In this document: positions 46,309 through 54,686 of the stretch, in pieces
Layout of the letters: each line of letters starts with the position of its first letter
Numbering within the stretch: position 1 is the first letter of the stretch
Source of the DNA: Laceyella sediminis
GTDB taxonomy: Bacteria; Bacillota; Bacilli; Thermoactinomycetales; Thermoactinomycetaceae
DNA: 64,000 bases
NCBI RefSeq assembly: GCF_003003125.1
Contig: NZ_PVTZ01000005.1
Location: 62,001 to 126,000 of the forward strand
Direction of reading: 5' to 3'
Notes under the pieces: generated by a model
Seen by the model: only the letters and a program-made list of their open reading frames with translations
Databases searched by the model: none
What the model was told of the DNA's origin: nothing
Translations under genes and position numbers: made by a program

Positions 46309-46557
46309 TTAGTTTGTTTGCGACTTCACTTCTTCTTTCTTCACTTCGGCTTTTGCGGAAGCAGGTTCCGTCACAGTCGCCGCAATTGCTTGGGGATTCT
46401 CTTTTTTGTCGTCATCATCCATCAGGCCGTTGGTCGCGTTTTTAAACTCACGAATCGACTTGCCAAGGGCTCGTCCCAAGTCCGGCAACTTCTTCGGTCC
46501 AAACAGAATCAATGCCACGATAAAAATCAGAATCCACTCAATCCCATTGATGCCCAT
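46309..46557 (-). CDS. tatA: Twin-arginine translocase subunit TatA/E
   Basis: A pore-forming subunit of the Tat pathway for folded proteins. The 82 residues have the N-terminal membrane helix IEWILIFIVALILFG, then PKKLPDLGRALGKSIREFK, an amphipathic helix with the conserved FGPKKLP hinge. An acidic or lysine-rich tail follows. AGGAGGG stands 6 bases before this ATG; a longer frame upstream has no support. No tatC is adjacent. Confidence 0.93.
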   Translation of the reverse strand: MGINGIEWILIFIVALILFGPKKLPDLGRALGKSIREFKNATNGLMDDDDKKENPQAIAATVTEPASAKAEVKKEEVKSQTN

Positions 46558-46693
46558 GGTTTCCCTCCTTCCGGCAAAAAAGATCGGGCGCATTCTCAGT
46601 TGTATTATACAGCTATTTGCCGCCAATAGAAAAGAAAAGCCTATTTTCCCCTCGCACTGGGCTCTTCCTTTTAAATCTTCACCTAAACAAAAA

Positions 46694-46714
46694 AAGCACT
46701 GTCCAACAGCGCTT
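46694..46714 (-). terminator. Terminator of the coiled-coil gene
   Basis: AAGCGCTGT/ACAGTGCTT with a three-base loop, then TTTTTTTG on the minus strand, just after the stop codon. Confidence 0.92.
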
Positions 46715-46720
46715 TTCACA

Positions 46721-47065
46721 TCAACCCACGCTTTTGTCCATCAGCTTGGACAACTCCTTTTTTTGCTCCGGCGAACAGAGCGCCAACGCTTGCATGATTT
46801 TAGATTGCCATTCTTCCTCCCGCGCCAGCTGTTCATCAAATGTTTGTTGCCGATGTCGCATAGACGCGATCTCCTGTTTGATCTCCTTCATGTCCTTTTC
46901 CAATCCGACCCAATGCCGCTCCCACTTCTCCAAACGCTGTTCCAAACGCACCATATCTTCGTGCATCCGGTTCATGTCCGTCTTCAACTGCTCCACGCTC
47001 GCTCCTTGGACATCCAATCTTTCAAGCACCGCATAGATGAGCGATTTGATCTCCTCCATTACCAT
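46721..47065 (-). CDS. Coiled-coil protein of unknown function
   Basis: A 114-residue soluble protein, almost wholly coiled coil from ~18 to 90 (heptads in MNRMHEDMVRLEQRLEKWE and further). It begins MVMEEIKSLIYAVLERLD and ends with KKELSKLMDKSV. The ATG at 47065 is chosen because AGAGGG lies 9 bases upstream and the earlier in-frame TTG touches it. It is transcribed alone. No family is recognised; it resembles short scaffold or phage-type coiled coils in general features only. Confidence 0.65.
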   Translation of the reverse strand: MVMEEIKSLIYAVLERLDVQGASVEQLKTDMNRMHEDMVRLEQRLEKWERHWVGLEKDMKEIKQEIASMRHRQQTFDEQLAREEEWQSKIMQALALCSPEQKKELSKLMDKSVG

Positions 47066-47210
47066 CAGCCCCAACCCTCTTAATTATTCTCATACGCTTC
47101 TCTTTTCTATCATCAACCTTCTACAAAAGCCTTGTTACCAATCGGCTCCTTCCCAACCCGCACGACAATCTCATGTATATTATATGATAACCTCAACATC
47201 CAAAATATGT

Positions 47211-47864
47211 CTATCCTGCTAATTTTTTCTCTAACTGCCTACTTGCTTGCGAGAGACTATAATTGATCACAAAATAGACCAACGACACAAAAATCAGCAA
47301 AGGAACGGTCATGTTGTAATAACGGCTGTACACGATTTGCGCGTTATGCATCAATTCGGGCAATGAAATGGCTACCGCAAGTGAAGTGTCTTTCAATAAT
47401 GAGACAAATTGGCTCACCATCGGCGGAATCATGCGCCGCAATGCTTGCGGCAACACAATGTGCCACAAAGTTTGCACATAAGTCAAACCGGAAGCCCGCG
47501 CCGCCTCGATTTGCCCCTTGTCAACCGAATTCAGGCCACCGCGCACGATTTCCCCGACCAGCGCAGATGTAAAAATGGTCATGCTGATGATCACCGATAT
47601 GGTGATCGGCAATTCCCAGCCCCACTCTTTGAAAGCGAAAAACCCGAAGAAGATGATCAACAAAAGTGGGAGGTTGCGAACCGTTTCGATATATAGCGCC
47701 GCCAAGTGGGATAGCACGGGTATTTTGGTGTAGCGTAGCGTTCCCAAGACAATGCCGCATATGAAGCTGAACAAAATCGAAAACAAGGCGACTTCCAAGG
47801 TGACCAACAGACCATCCAGCAACGTCTTCATAATGTCGGCGCGCGTCAAAAAGGAAAAATCCAT
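47211..47864 (-). CDS. glnP: Polar amino-acid ABC transporter permease (GlnP-like)
   Basis: A 217-residue inner-membrane permease of the His/Glu/Gln/Arg-opine family with five helices. The family marks are SFICGIVLGTLRY near 35, YIETVRNLPLLLIIFFGFF near 62 and the EAA loop EAARASGLTYVQTLWHIVLPQ (part: EAARASGLTYVQ) near 137. ATG at 47864 has GGAGGGGG 5 bases upstream; that site begins right after the stop codon of the preceding permease gene. Last gene of the transporter operon glnQ-glnH-permease-permease. The exact amino acid is inferred from the ATPase and binding protein. Confidence 0.9.
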   Translation of the reverse strand: MDFSFLTRADIMKTLLDGLLVTLEVALFSILFSFICGIVLGTLRYTKIPVLSHLAALYIETVRNLPLLLIIFFGFFAFKEWGWELPITISVIISMTIFTSALVGEIVRGGLNSVDKGQIEAARASGLTYVQTLWHIVLPQALRRMIPPMVSQFVSLLKDTSLAVAISLPELMHNAQIVYSRYYNMTVPLLIFVSLVYFVINYSLSQASRQLEKKLAG

Positions 47865-47879
47865 CGCTTCCCCCTCCAT

Positions 47880-48539
47880 TTAACTAGATTCCTTGCCCAG
47901 CCAACGGCGTTCTAAAAAATGGACCAACAGGCTGAGTGGAACAGTCAGCAGCAGATAAACGACCGCAACAAAAAGATATACAGGCGTCACATCTGCTTCC
48001 GTCGTAGCCACATCGGTGAAATACATCAATTCTCCGCCCGCGATTACCGCCAACACTGACGAGTTTTTCACTAGATTGATGAACTGGTTACCAAGCGGCG
48101 GGACAATCAGTTTAAACGCCTGCGGCAAAATAACGTACCACATCGCCTGGACATAAGTCATTCCCGACGACCTGGCCGCTTCCATCTGCCCGCGCGGCAC
48201 GGATTGGATTCCGGCTCGAATCACTTCCGCGATATAGGAACTGGTGTAAATGGACAAGCCGATCGTCCCCACCGCAAACTGTGAGAGCTTGATCCCCACC
48301 GCAGGTAAAGCGAAAAAGACAAAGAAAATCTGCGCGACGAGGGGGGTGTTGCGGATGAACTCAACATACGCCGTTCCAAAACCGGCCAACGCCTTAACAC
48401 CGGAGATGCGCAACACGGCAATCACCGTACCTAAGATCAGGCTGAAAACCAGTGCGAGCAAACTAACGGAAATCGTTGTCCACAACCCATCATAGAACTC
48501 TTGCTGATAAAACTCCAAAAAACTGAAATCCACCTGCAC
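47880..48539 (-). CDS. glnM: Polar amino-acid ABC transporter permease (GlnM-like)
   Basis: A 219-residue second permease of the same family. YVEFIRNTPLVAQIFFVFFALP is near 60 (part given) and the EAA loop in EAARSSGMTYVQAMWYVILPQ near 140 (part). GTG start with AAAGGAG 5 bases before. It comes after glnH with 143 bases between, which hold a perfect 13-pair hairpin that may reduce read-through. The stop TAA is directly followed by the ribosome site of the next permease gene. Confidence 0.9.
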   Translation of the reverse strand: MQVDFSFLEFYQQEFYDGLWTTISVSLLALVFSLILGTVIAVLRISGVKALAGFGTAYVEFIRNTPLVAQIFFVFFALPAVGIKLSQFAVGTIGLSIYTSSYIAEVIRAGIQSVPRGQMEAARSSGMTYVQAMWYVILPQAFKLIVPPLGNQFINLVKNSSVLAVIAGGELMYFTDVATTEADVTPVYLFVAVVYLLLTVPLSLLVHFLERRWLGKESS

Positions 48540-48613
48540 GCCACTCCTTTCTCATTCCCGCTCGGCTGAAAGCAATCTTCACACAGTGTCAGCGCCTCCT
48601 CATTTCATCGGAA

Positions 48614-48662
48614 AAGGATGTTTTCCGACCGCATACCAGTGAAACCGCTGGAAAACATCCTT
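48614..48662 (-). terminator. Hairpin between glnH and the permease genes (partial terminator or processing site)
   Basis: AAGGATGTTTTCC/GGAAAACATCCTT, 13 perfect pairs, loop 23 bases, and on the minus strand the tail TTTTCC. Located inside an operon, it probably sets a higher level of binding protein than permease. Confidence 0.65.
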
Positions 48663-48682
48663 CCCATCCTTTGCTTCCTCTT

Positions 48683-49528
48683 CTATTTCCCAGGAGAAGC
48701 TTGTACTGCCTGTCGGGGTAGATCTTGAGGCGGCGCTTGTTTAAACCACTTCATGTACAGTTTGGCATAGGTACCATCCGCGATGATTTGATCGAGAAAT
48801 TGATCGACATAAGCCCGTAGCTCATTCGCCCCTTTTTTCAAGCCGATGCCGTAAGGCTCTTTGGTGAATTGACCCCCAACCAATTTGAAGTTGGGATCTT
48901 GTTGTTGCATGCCCATCAATATACTGTCATCCGTGGTCAAGGCGTCCACTTGACCCGCGCGCAAAGCGGTAAACGCATCGGCGTAATTTTCGTACAATTG
49001 AATTTGCGCGCCAGGCTCCACCGACTTCAGGTTGTTTCCGCTGGTCGCCCCTTTGGCCGTGGCCACTTTTTTCCCTTTGGTGTCATGCACTGTTTTGATG
49101 GGACTGTTGTTGGGGACGAGTAACGATTGACCAGCCATGAAATAAACGCGGGAGAAATCGACTTCTTTTTTTCGCTTCTCCGAGATGGTCATCGTAGCGC
49201 AGATCAGATCGATGTCTCCACCATTGAGCAGCTTGATCCGCGTTTTGGAATTCACTTCTTTTAACTCCAACTTGGACTCATCGCCCAGCATGCGCTTAGC
49301 TAGTTCTTTCATCAAGTCGATTTCAAACCCTTTGACCTGCCCGTCCGCGGGATCTTTATATCCAAACAGGTGCGTATCGTATTTGACGCCGGCAACCAGC
49401 TTTCCACGTTGCTTAATCTGTTCGAGCGAGTTGTCATCGGCTATCTTTCCCCCACCGCCGGTTCCGTTGCAAGCGGCGCCAAACAACGCCATGGCGGCTA
49501 TCAGTAAAAGAGTGCACCATTTGCGCAT
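48683..49528 (-). CDS. glnH: Glutamine/glutamate-type ABC transporter substrate-binding lipoprotein
   Basis: A 281-residue lipoprotein: lipobox LFGAAC gives an N-terminal Cys ~20, then a glycine linker and a family-3 solute-binding fold. Typical marks are LVAGVKYDTHLFGYKD near 44 and GFEIDLMKELAKRM near 67 (the signature segment). DLICATMTISEKRKKEVDFS near 107 and the DALTTDDSILMG segment near 192 follow. AAGGGGAG precedes the ATG. Between glnQ (upstream) and the permeases. Confidence 0.92.
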   Translation of the reverse strand: MRKWCTLLLIAAMALFGAACNGTGGGGKIADDNSLEQIKQRGKLVAGVKYDTHLFGYKDPADGQVKGFEIDLMKELAKRMLGDESKLELKEVNSKTRIKLLNGGDIDLICATMTISEKRKKEVDFSRVYFMAGQSLLVPNNSPIKTVHDTKGKKVATAKGATSGNNLKSVEPGAQIQLYENYADAFTALRAGQVDALTTDDSILMGMQQQDPNFKLVGGQFTKEPYGIGLKKGANELRAYVDQFLDQIIADGTYAKLYMKWFKQAPPQDLPRQAVQASPGK

Positions 49529-49600
49529 GCTTATCTCCCCTTTTCATGTGCCTTCTTTCCACTCCACCGTTCTTTTAACACGTCCTGCCCCACGCGTGGC

Positions 49601-50329
49601 TCAGTGTTTTAAGATTTTGCTCAAAAAAACCCGTGTCCGCTCTTCTTTCGGGTGGTTGAAAAACTGGTCAGGAGTAGCGTCTTCCAAGATGCGGCCCCCA
49701 TCCATGAAAATAATCCGGTCCGCCACTTCACGGGCAAATCCCATTTCGTGTGTCACCACGACCATGGTCATCCCTTCATTGGCCAGTGTTCGCATCACAT
49801 CCAACACTTCGCCGATCATTTCGGGGTCCAGTGCCGATGTCGGTTCATCAAACAGCATGATCTTCGGCTTCATGGCCAACCCACGGGCAATAGCCACGCG
49901 TTGTTGCTGTCCGCCTGACAACTGAGCTGGATAGCTGTCCGCTTTTTCCGGAATGCCCACTTTGGCCAAGTATTGTCGCGCGATGCGTTCCGCTTCCTCC
50001 TTGGGCATTTTGCGCACTTTGCGGGGTGCCAACGTGATATTTTCCAACACCGTTTTATGCGGATACAAATGAAAATGCTGAAACACCATGCCGATTTCTT
50101 GGCGCAAGCGATTGATGTCCGTTTTTTTGTCCTGCACATTGTATCCATCCACAATCAGCTCTCCGTCCGAGATCGTCTCCAACTGATTAATGCAACGCAA
50201 CAACGTGCTTTTGCCCGAACCACTCGGGCCCAAAATGACAACCACCTCACCGGCATTGATCTCAAGATGGATATCGCTTAAAACTTGAAAGTCGCCATAC
50301 CATTTATTCACTCCCTTAAAACGGATGAT
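49601..50329 (-). CDS. glnQ: Polar amino-acid ABC transporter ATP-binding protein (GlnQ-like), apparent AUC start
   Basis: A 242-residue ATPase. Walker [12 protein letters not shown] is near 36, the Q-loop in [13 protein letters not shown] near 83, signature LSGGQQQR near 138, Walker [14 protein letters not shown] near 159 and H-loop [10 protein letters not shown] near 192. Family members start M-I-x-F-x-x-V-N-K-x-Y-G-D-F. Here that alignment puts the initiator at codon ATC (50329), with GGGAGGG 7 bases before it. The first in-frame standard start, GTG 50311, lies six codons on and abuts AAGGGA with no spacer. Either AUC is used, or this GTG is, or the base is an error. First gene of the operon. 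Confidence 0.88.
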   Translation of the reverse strand: MIRFKGVNKWYGDFQVLSDIHLEINAGEVVVILGPSGSGKSTLLRCINQLETISDGELIVDGYNVQDKKTDINRLRQEIGMVFQHFHLYPHKTVLENITLAPRKVRKMPKEEAERIARQYLAKVGIPEKADSYPAQLSGGQQQRVAIARGLAMKPKIMLFDEPTSALDPEMIGEVLDVMRTLANEGMTMVVVTHEMGFAREVADRIIFMDGGRILEDATPDQFFNHPKEERTRVFLSKILKH

Positions 50330-50430
50330 GGCTAATCCCTCCCTTCATCGTGCAAAGAGTAACAATAGTCAATCTTTTATTCCGGTCACCCGGTCATGCT
50401 TTCATCTTACATTGAAGGCTTCAAAAAACG

Positions 50431-50459
50431 ACAAATCGCTACAATAAGTTACAAATCGC
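50431..50459 (-). promoter_or_regulatory. Direct repeat ACAAATCGC x2 upstream of glnQ
   Basis: ACAAATCGC occurs at 50431-50439 and 50451-50459, exactly 20 bases apart (two helical turns), about 100 bases before the glnQ start. The spacing suggests a binding site for a regulator; which one is unknown. Confidence 0.35.
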
Positions 50460-50515
50460 CGCCATTTCTTTTTTCCGGCCACTCTGGCCCCCTCTCTTGC
50501 TTGCTCTTCGCACGA

Positions 50516-50534
50516 GGGCGTGTCTGGCAAATAA
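50516..50534 (+). repeat. Possible end remnant of the CTAG repeat family
   Basis: GGGCGTGTCTGGCAAATAA is close to the repeat left end GGTGTATCTGGCAAATCAA seen at 56313-56451 and 62669-62763. Nothing else of the repeat is visible. Confidence 0.3.
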
Positions 50535-50538
50535 CAAA

Positions 50539-50572
50539 CCCCGAACCCCACCTACACAGGTGAGATTCGGGG
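50539..50572 (-). terminator. Terminator of tetR
   Basis: CCCCGAATCTCACC pairs with GGTGGGGTTCGGGG (minus strand), with the tail TTTGTTATTTG. It lies 120 bases past the stop codon. Confidence 0.7.
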
Positions 50573-50693
50573 CTCTTCCGCATGAAGCCGCATATCGATG
50601 TGATGAACGGGCCATATCAAGCTCGACCCAGTCGCTCGCGAGGCGTGACACACATCCCTTCCTCGCGTGAACGTCATCATCCCTCCTCTTTAT

Positions 50694-51362
50694 TCAGTTG
50701 AGCAAGCCTAATCGATACGCTTTCAAAGCCTTCGAAATCTCCTCCATCACAAAATTATCCTGGCTGTCCCTATGAAGAAACAAAGGTTCCAGATGGTGCG
50801 TCAAAATGGCGTCAACCTTGGCTGGCGGGAACTTGTCCGGTAGGAGAATGCTATGTATCGCTAATCCGTCTACCAACGCATACAGTCGCTCCGTCTCCAA
50901 ATCAAGGTCAAGATCAGGCTTTAACAAGTTCACCTGCGTCAGCAAGCGTAGCGCTCCCCGAATAATTTGGTGCAAGTCTTCATACATCTCTTCATTCAGC
51001 GGCTGTAGCTCAGGGTCATGTAGCGCCTTGGCTGAAAACGAATGCCACACTTCCACTTCCAACTGCCTGTCCTCATCCAATGGGATGAATTGCTCCAGCA
51101 ACAGCTTGAGGTCATTGAAGGGAACTCCCGTGTAAGGAATGGTTTCCAACCGTTGCGCGATGCGGTCAATCAGATGCTTGGTGGCAAACACGAACAGCTG
51201 CGACTGGTTGGAAAAATAATAGCGCATCGAGCTGACCGGCAATCCCGCTTCTTTGGCGATGTTGCGCACCGTGCATTGCTCCAGCCCTTCGTTACGAATG
51301 ACCCGCCAAGCAGCTTCCGCGATTTTCTGTTTTTGTTTTTCGTGATCCACTTTTTTTGGCAT
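50694..51362 (-). CDS. TetR-family transcriptional regulator
   Basis: A 222-residue repressor. The helix-turn-helix is in CTVRNIAKEAGLPVSSMRYYF near 30-50 (part: IAKEAGLPVSSMRYYF), followed by an all-helical ligand domain with a TetR_C_6-like pattern. It starts at ATG 51362, only 6 bases after a perfect TATAAT, so the mRNA probably has no leader. It is divergent from a DUF418 membrane protein gene. GCACAATTGTGC and a related palindrome sit over both promoters, which suggests it represses itself and that gene. The ligand is unknown. Confidence 0.92.
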   Translation of the reverse strand: MPKKVDHEKQKQKIAEAAWRVIRNEGLEQCTVRNIAKEAGLPVSSMRYYFSNQSQLFVFATKHLIDRIAQRLETIPYTGVPFNDLKLLLEQFIPLDEDRQLEVEVWHSFSAKALHDPELQPLNEEMYEDLHQIIRGALRLLTQVNLLKPDLDLDLETERLYALVDGLAIHSILLPDKFPPAKVDAILTHHLEPLFLHRDSQDNFVMEEISKALKAYRLGLLN

Positions 51363-51368
51363 GACCTG

Positions 51369-51429
51369 ATTATAGCACACTTGATTTATTTGGCACAATT
51401 GTGCTAATATTTATTTGGTACCCTTGTAC
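51369..51429. promoter_or_regulatory. Divergent promoters of tetR and the DUF418 gene with two related palindromes
   Basis: Minus strand: -35 TTGTGC (complement of 51393-51398), 18 bases, extended -10 TGC-TATAAT (complement of 51369-51374). Plus strand: -35 TTGATT (51381-51386), 18 bases, extended -10 TGC-TAATAT (51405-51410). The palindrome GCACAATTGTGC (51393-51404) overlaps both. GTACCCTTGTAC (51418-51429) has the same GYAC-N4-GTRC form, 25 bases away; both follow the words TTTATTTGG. Confidence 0.75.
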
Positions 51430-51466
51430 GAATTAAATCCAAAGGATTGGAGAGGAAGCATAAAAG

Positions 51467-52633
51467 ATGGCACACGCCAAGCGAATCAAAACGCTGGACA
51501 TTTTGCGGGGGTTAGCGATCTTAGGCACATTGGGGACCAACATCTGGCTATTTGCGTATTTGGGTGACTTAAATTATCTTTTAACCTTTACCCACAACGA
51601 ATGGTGGTCCTCAGCGGACACGTTTTGGCGCACCTTGATGCTTGCATTGGTCAACGGAAAATTGCTCGGTTTGTTAGCGATCATGTTCGGTATCGGATTA
51701 GAGTTGAAATATCGGCAAGCGCAACGATTGGGGCGCCCTTGGCCGGGCATGTATATATGGATTTCACTCATTTTGCTGTTGGAAGGATTTCTACACTTCA
51801 CCTTGGTGATGGAGTACGACATTTTGATGTCTTATGCCGTGACGGCGATGCTAGTCTCCTTCATCGTCAAGGGGGGAGAAAAAGTGATGCGCATCGCCAT
51901 GATCGTCTTCGCGGTCATTCACGTTTTCTTCATCGGCTTCGTCAGCTTGGGCGTGCTAGCTCATCAAGTCACCGCCGACACGATGGCCACTCCTCAAGCG
52001 GTGATCACCCTCTATCAAAGCGGAACCTGGTGGGAACAGGTGCAATATCGGCTCAGTGATTTTTGGCTCTTGCGCCTCGAAGCGCTCTACGCCATTCCTT
52101 ACAATACCCTTCTGTTTTTGATCGGTGTCAAATTGATGCGAAAAGGGGCCTTCCAAGATGACATCAACGGACGGAACCTGCGGAAGAAATTGATGAAGAT
52201 CGGTTTGCTCGTCGGCTTGCCTCTCAATTTGTTGTGGTTTGTTCCTGGCGGTTATTTCGACTTTCCGGTGCGGTATCTATTCGCCCCGATTCTATCGCTC
52301 GGTTACATGGGGTTGATCGGGTGGTTGGTAGACAAATTCCGTTCCTTGTCTCTGTGGGGCTTCTTGGAGAACGCGGGTAAAATGTCCTTGAGTTGTTATG
52401 TGTTGCAGAATATCGTGTGCTCGATTTTGTTTTACGGATGGGGAATTGGTTTGGGCGGCAATCTCAACTCACTTACGGTCATCGCCATTTGGATCGGCGT
52501 CTGCCTGTTTCAACTGCTTTTCGCCCACTTATGGCTCCGGCGCTTTCACATGGGGCCGATGGAAACTGCCCGCAAGGCGCTGACTGGATTGCTGGAGAAA
52601 GGAAAACGGACGGAAAAAAGCTTGCGCGCCTGA
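51467..52633 (+). CDS. DUF418 domain membrane protein
   Basis: A 388-residue membrane protein with about nine to ten helices. The N-terminal RIKTLDILRGLAILGTLGTNI (part) is the heparan-alpha-glucosaminide-acyltransferase-like beginning typical of the family. The C-terminal DUF418 region includes GKMSLSCYVLQNI and RFHMGPMETARKAL (the G-P-x-E motif). Function is unknown; acyl or surface-polymer modification and efflux-like roles have been suggested for the fold (inference). AGAGGAAG precedes the ATG by 8 bases. Probably under the divergent TetR. Confidence 0.88.
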   Translation: MAHAKRIKTLDILRGLAILGTLGTNIWLFAYLGDLNYLLTFTHNEWWSSADTFWRTLMLALVNGKLLGLLAIMFGIGLELKYRQAQRLGRPWPGMYIWISLILLLEGFLHFTLVMEYDILMSYAVTAMLVSFIVKGGEKVMRIAMIVFAVIHVFFIGFVSLGVLAHQVTADTMATPQAVITLYQSGTWWEQVQYRLSDFWLLRLEALYAIPYNTLLFLIGVKLMRKGAFQDDINGRNLRKKLMKIGLLVGLPLNLLWFVPGGYFDFPVRYLFAPILSLGYMGLIGWLVDKFRSLSLWGFLENAGKMSLSCYVLQNIVCSILFYGWGIGLGGNLNSLTVIAIWIGVCLFQLLFAHLWLRRFHMGPMETARKALTGLLEKGKRTEKSLRA

Positions 52634-52651
52634 TTGCAGGGCGCCACGACA

Positions 52652-52685
52652 AATAAGCCGCCGGGTCGATTCCCGACGGCTTATT
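52652..52685. terminator. Shared terminator between DUF418 gene and rocA
   Basis: AATAAGCCG(C)CGGG / CCCG(A)CGGCTTATT with a six-base loop, with T-rich tracts on both sides. Confidence 0.82.
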
Positions 52686-52697
52686 CTTTGCACAAGC

Positions 52698-54242
52698 TTA
52701 CAGCGCTTCGGATACCAATTTTGCTTGGGTGAACAGCAACAGGTAGTCACGGCCACCTGCTTTGGAGTCCGTGCCGGACATGTTGAATCCGCCAAACGGA
52801 TGAACACCTACCAGCGCACCCGTGCACTTGCGGTTGAAGTACAGGTTACCCACGAAGAATTCCTCGCGTGCACGCTCCAAGTGCATGCGGTTGCGGGAGA
52901 TGACGGCACCGGTCAAACCGTAATCGGTGTTGTTGGCAATCTCCAAGGCATCGTCAAAGTCTTTCGCTTTGATAAACGCCACCACCGGACCGAAAATTTC
53001 TTCTTGGGCAATCCGTGCGTCAGGTGCCACATCCGCAAACACGGTCGGCTGGATGAAATAACCGTTACCTTCGGCTTTGCCACCGCCAGCCATCAGGCGG
53101 CCTTCTTGTTTTCCGATCTCAATGTATTCAAGGATTTTGTTGTACGCTTTGTCATCCACAACTGGACCCAGGTCAATACCCAAGGTTTGTGCTTCGCCAA
53201 CTTTAAGCTCTTTCGTTTTGGCAACCACTTTTTCCAACACTTCATCATACACATCTTGGTGGATGATGGCGCGAGAGCATGCGGAGCATTTTTGGCCGGA
53301 GAAACCAAATGCCGACTTCACAATGCTGTCAACCGCCAAATCGATGTCGCAGTCACTGTCTACCACGATGGAGTCTTTTCCGCCCATTTCAGCCACTACG
53401 CGCTTAATCCATTTTTGGCCTGGCACGGTTTTGGCCGCCAACTCGTTGATGCGCAAGCCGACTTCACGGGAACCGGTGAAGGAAATGAAGCGGGTTTTCG
53501 GATGGGTCACAAAGTATTCTCCCACTTCTCTACCTGGTCCCGGTACATAGTTGACTACACCATCAGGCAGACCGGCTTCTTTGAGGATCTCCATGAATTT
53601 GTAAGCAATCACGTTGGTTGGTGTCGCTGGTTTCAGCACGACGGTGTTCCCAGCCACTACTGCGGCGGTGGTCATACCTACTGTGATCGCGAGCGGGAAG
53701 TTCCATGGCGGAATGATCGCACCCACGCCAAGCGGGATGTAGTAAAGGTTGTTGTCTTCGCCCGGCAATGGGGTCAGCGGTTGACGTTCGCTCAAGCGAA
53801 TCATTTCACGGCCGTAGAACTCCATGAAATCAATCGCTTCCGCTGTATCCGCATCTGCTTCTGGCCAGCTTTTGCCCGCTTCCAATACCATCCAAGCCGA
53901 GAATTCATGCTTTTTGCGGCGCAGGATGGCAGCAGCTTTAAACAGCACACGCGCGCGTGCTTCCGGGCTCACTTTTTTCCAGCTTTCGAAAGCGGTGAGA
54001 GCCGTTTGCATCGCTTTTTCAGCCAATTCGGTATTGGCTTCGGACACAATCCCGATCACTTCATCCACATTGGATGGGTTGATCGATTTTACTTTGCGAT
54101 CGGTTTTGATGTGCTCGCCGCCGATGATGATGTCATATTCTTTGCCCAGCTCAGACTTTACTTTGTTTAAAGCGGTTTCAAAAGCGCGACGATTAGCTTC
54201 TTGGGAAAAATCCGTAAACGGTTCGTTGCGGTACTCGATCAT
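52698..54242 (-). CDS. rocA: L-glutamate gamma-semialdehyde (1-pyrroline-5-carboxylate) dehydrogenase
   Basis: It oxidises glutamate semialdehyde to glutamate with NAD+, the last step of proline and arginine breakdown. The 514 residues are the single-function Bacillus type. [10 protein letters not shown] near 170 and FTGSREVG near 252 bind NAD. The catalytic Glu is in [13 protein letters not shown] near 286, and the catalytic Cys in [13 protein letters not shown] near 315. Full length. AGGAGG precedes the ATG by 8 bases. No proline dehydrogenase or rocF/rocD gene is near. Two paralogues (rocA, putC) exist in Bacillus, so the symbol is a best choice. Confidence 0.93.
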   Translation of the reverse strand: MIEYRNEPFTDFSQEANRRAFETALNKVKSELGKEYDIIIGGEHIKTDRKVKSINPSNVDEVIGIVSEANTELAEKAMQTALTAFESWKKVSPEARARVLFKAAAILRRKKHEFSAWMVLEAGKSWPEADADTAEAIDFMEFYGREMIRLSERQPLTPLPGEDNNLYYIPLGVGAIIPPWNFPLAITVGMTTAAVVAGNTVVLKPATPTNVIAYKFMEILKEAGLPDGVVNYVPGPGREVGEYFVTHPKTRFISFTGSREVGLRINELAAKTVPGQKWIKRVVAEMGGKDSIVVDSDCDIDLAVDSIVKSAFGFSGQKCSACSRAIIHQDVYDEVLEKVVAKTKELKVGEAQTLGIDLGPVVDDKAYNKILEYIEIGKQEGRLMAGGGKAEGNGYFIQPTVFADVAPDARIAQEEIFGPVVAFIKAKDFDDALEIANNTDYGLTGAVISRNRMHLERAREEFFVGNLYFNRKCTGALVGVHPFGGFNMSGTDSKAGGRDYLLLFTQAKLVSEAL

Positions 54243-54686
54243 TTCATAACCTCCTATAGCTTGATCGTTCCTTGATAGTGTAGCCCACTACCCACCCTAC
54301 CATGAAACGACGGGCAAAACGAGCCTTGTTTATTTTTATTTCAAACTATATCCTTATCACCTAATACTATACAATAATAAAATCCCAAATGAAAGTAAGA
54401 GTTCCTTTAACCCGTGACCGCTCCAGCTTAAGCACCTATCAATAAAAAAAGCTGGCTCCCCATCAAGGCTGTCGCTTCCACTTTCCACTTTTCCTCCTAT
54501 TCCATTTTATTCTATCTGGTATTCCATCAACCCCATTCACTCTCTCCGTAAAATAATATTATCATCCACCTTTAAAATTTTTATAATCATGCATCAAATT
54601 GCATAAACATTCGCTTTATTCCTGCGACTACTGTCCATTTTCTCCGCATAACATGGTACGGAAATCGCATGCAAGGAGGAACAAAC
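54243..54686. other. Intergenic region between rocA and the DUF2935 gene
   Basis: AT-rich, 440 bases, two divergent promoters expected. On the minus strand TTTCAT-17-TATAGT (complement of about 54365-54393) is a possible rocA promoter. No -24/-12 (SigL) box and no clear operator was found. Bases 54450-54540 are C/T-rich without structure. Confidence 0.4.

Larger units (their letters stand above)
50330..50693. other. Region between tetR 3' end and glnQ
   Basis: It contains the glnQ leader, a 20-base-period direct repeat (50431-50459), a repeat-end remnant (50516-50534) and the tetR terminator (50539-50572). Bases 50573-50693 show no gene; CGCGAGG/CCTCGCG at 50637-50675 may pair. Confidence 0.5.

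Noticed and set aside
52725..54170. Long open frame (481 codons) opposite rocA
   Set aside because: Antisense shadow of a clearly conserved dehydrogenase; no ribosome site and no recognisable domain.
54243..54668. SigL (-24/-12) promoter for rocA
   Set aside because: rocA-type genes in B. subtilis depend on SigL, but no TGGCAC-N5-TTGCA-like element was found on the minus strand here.
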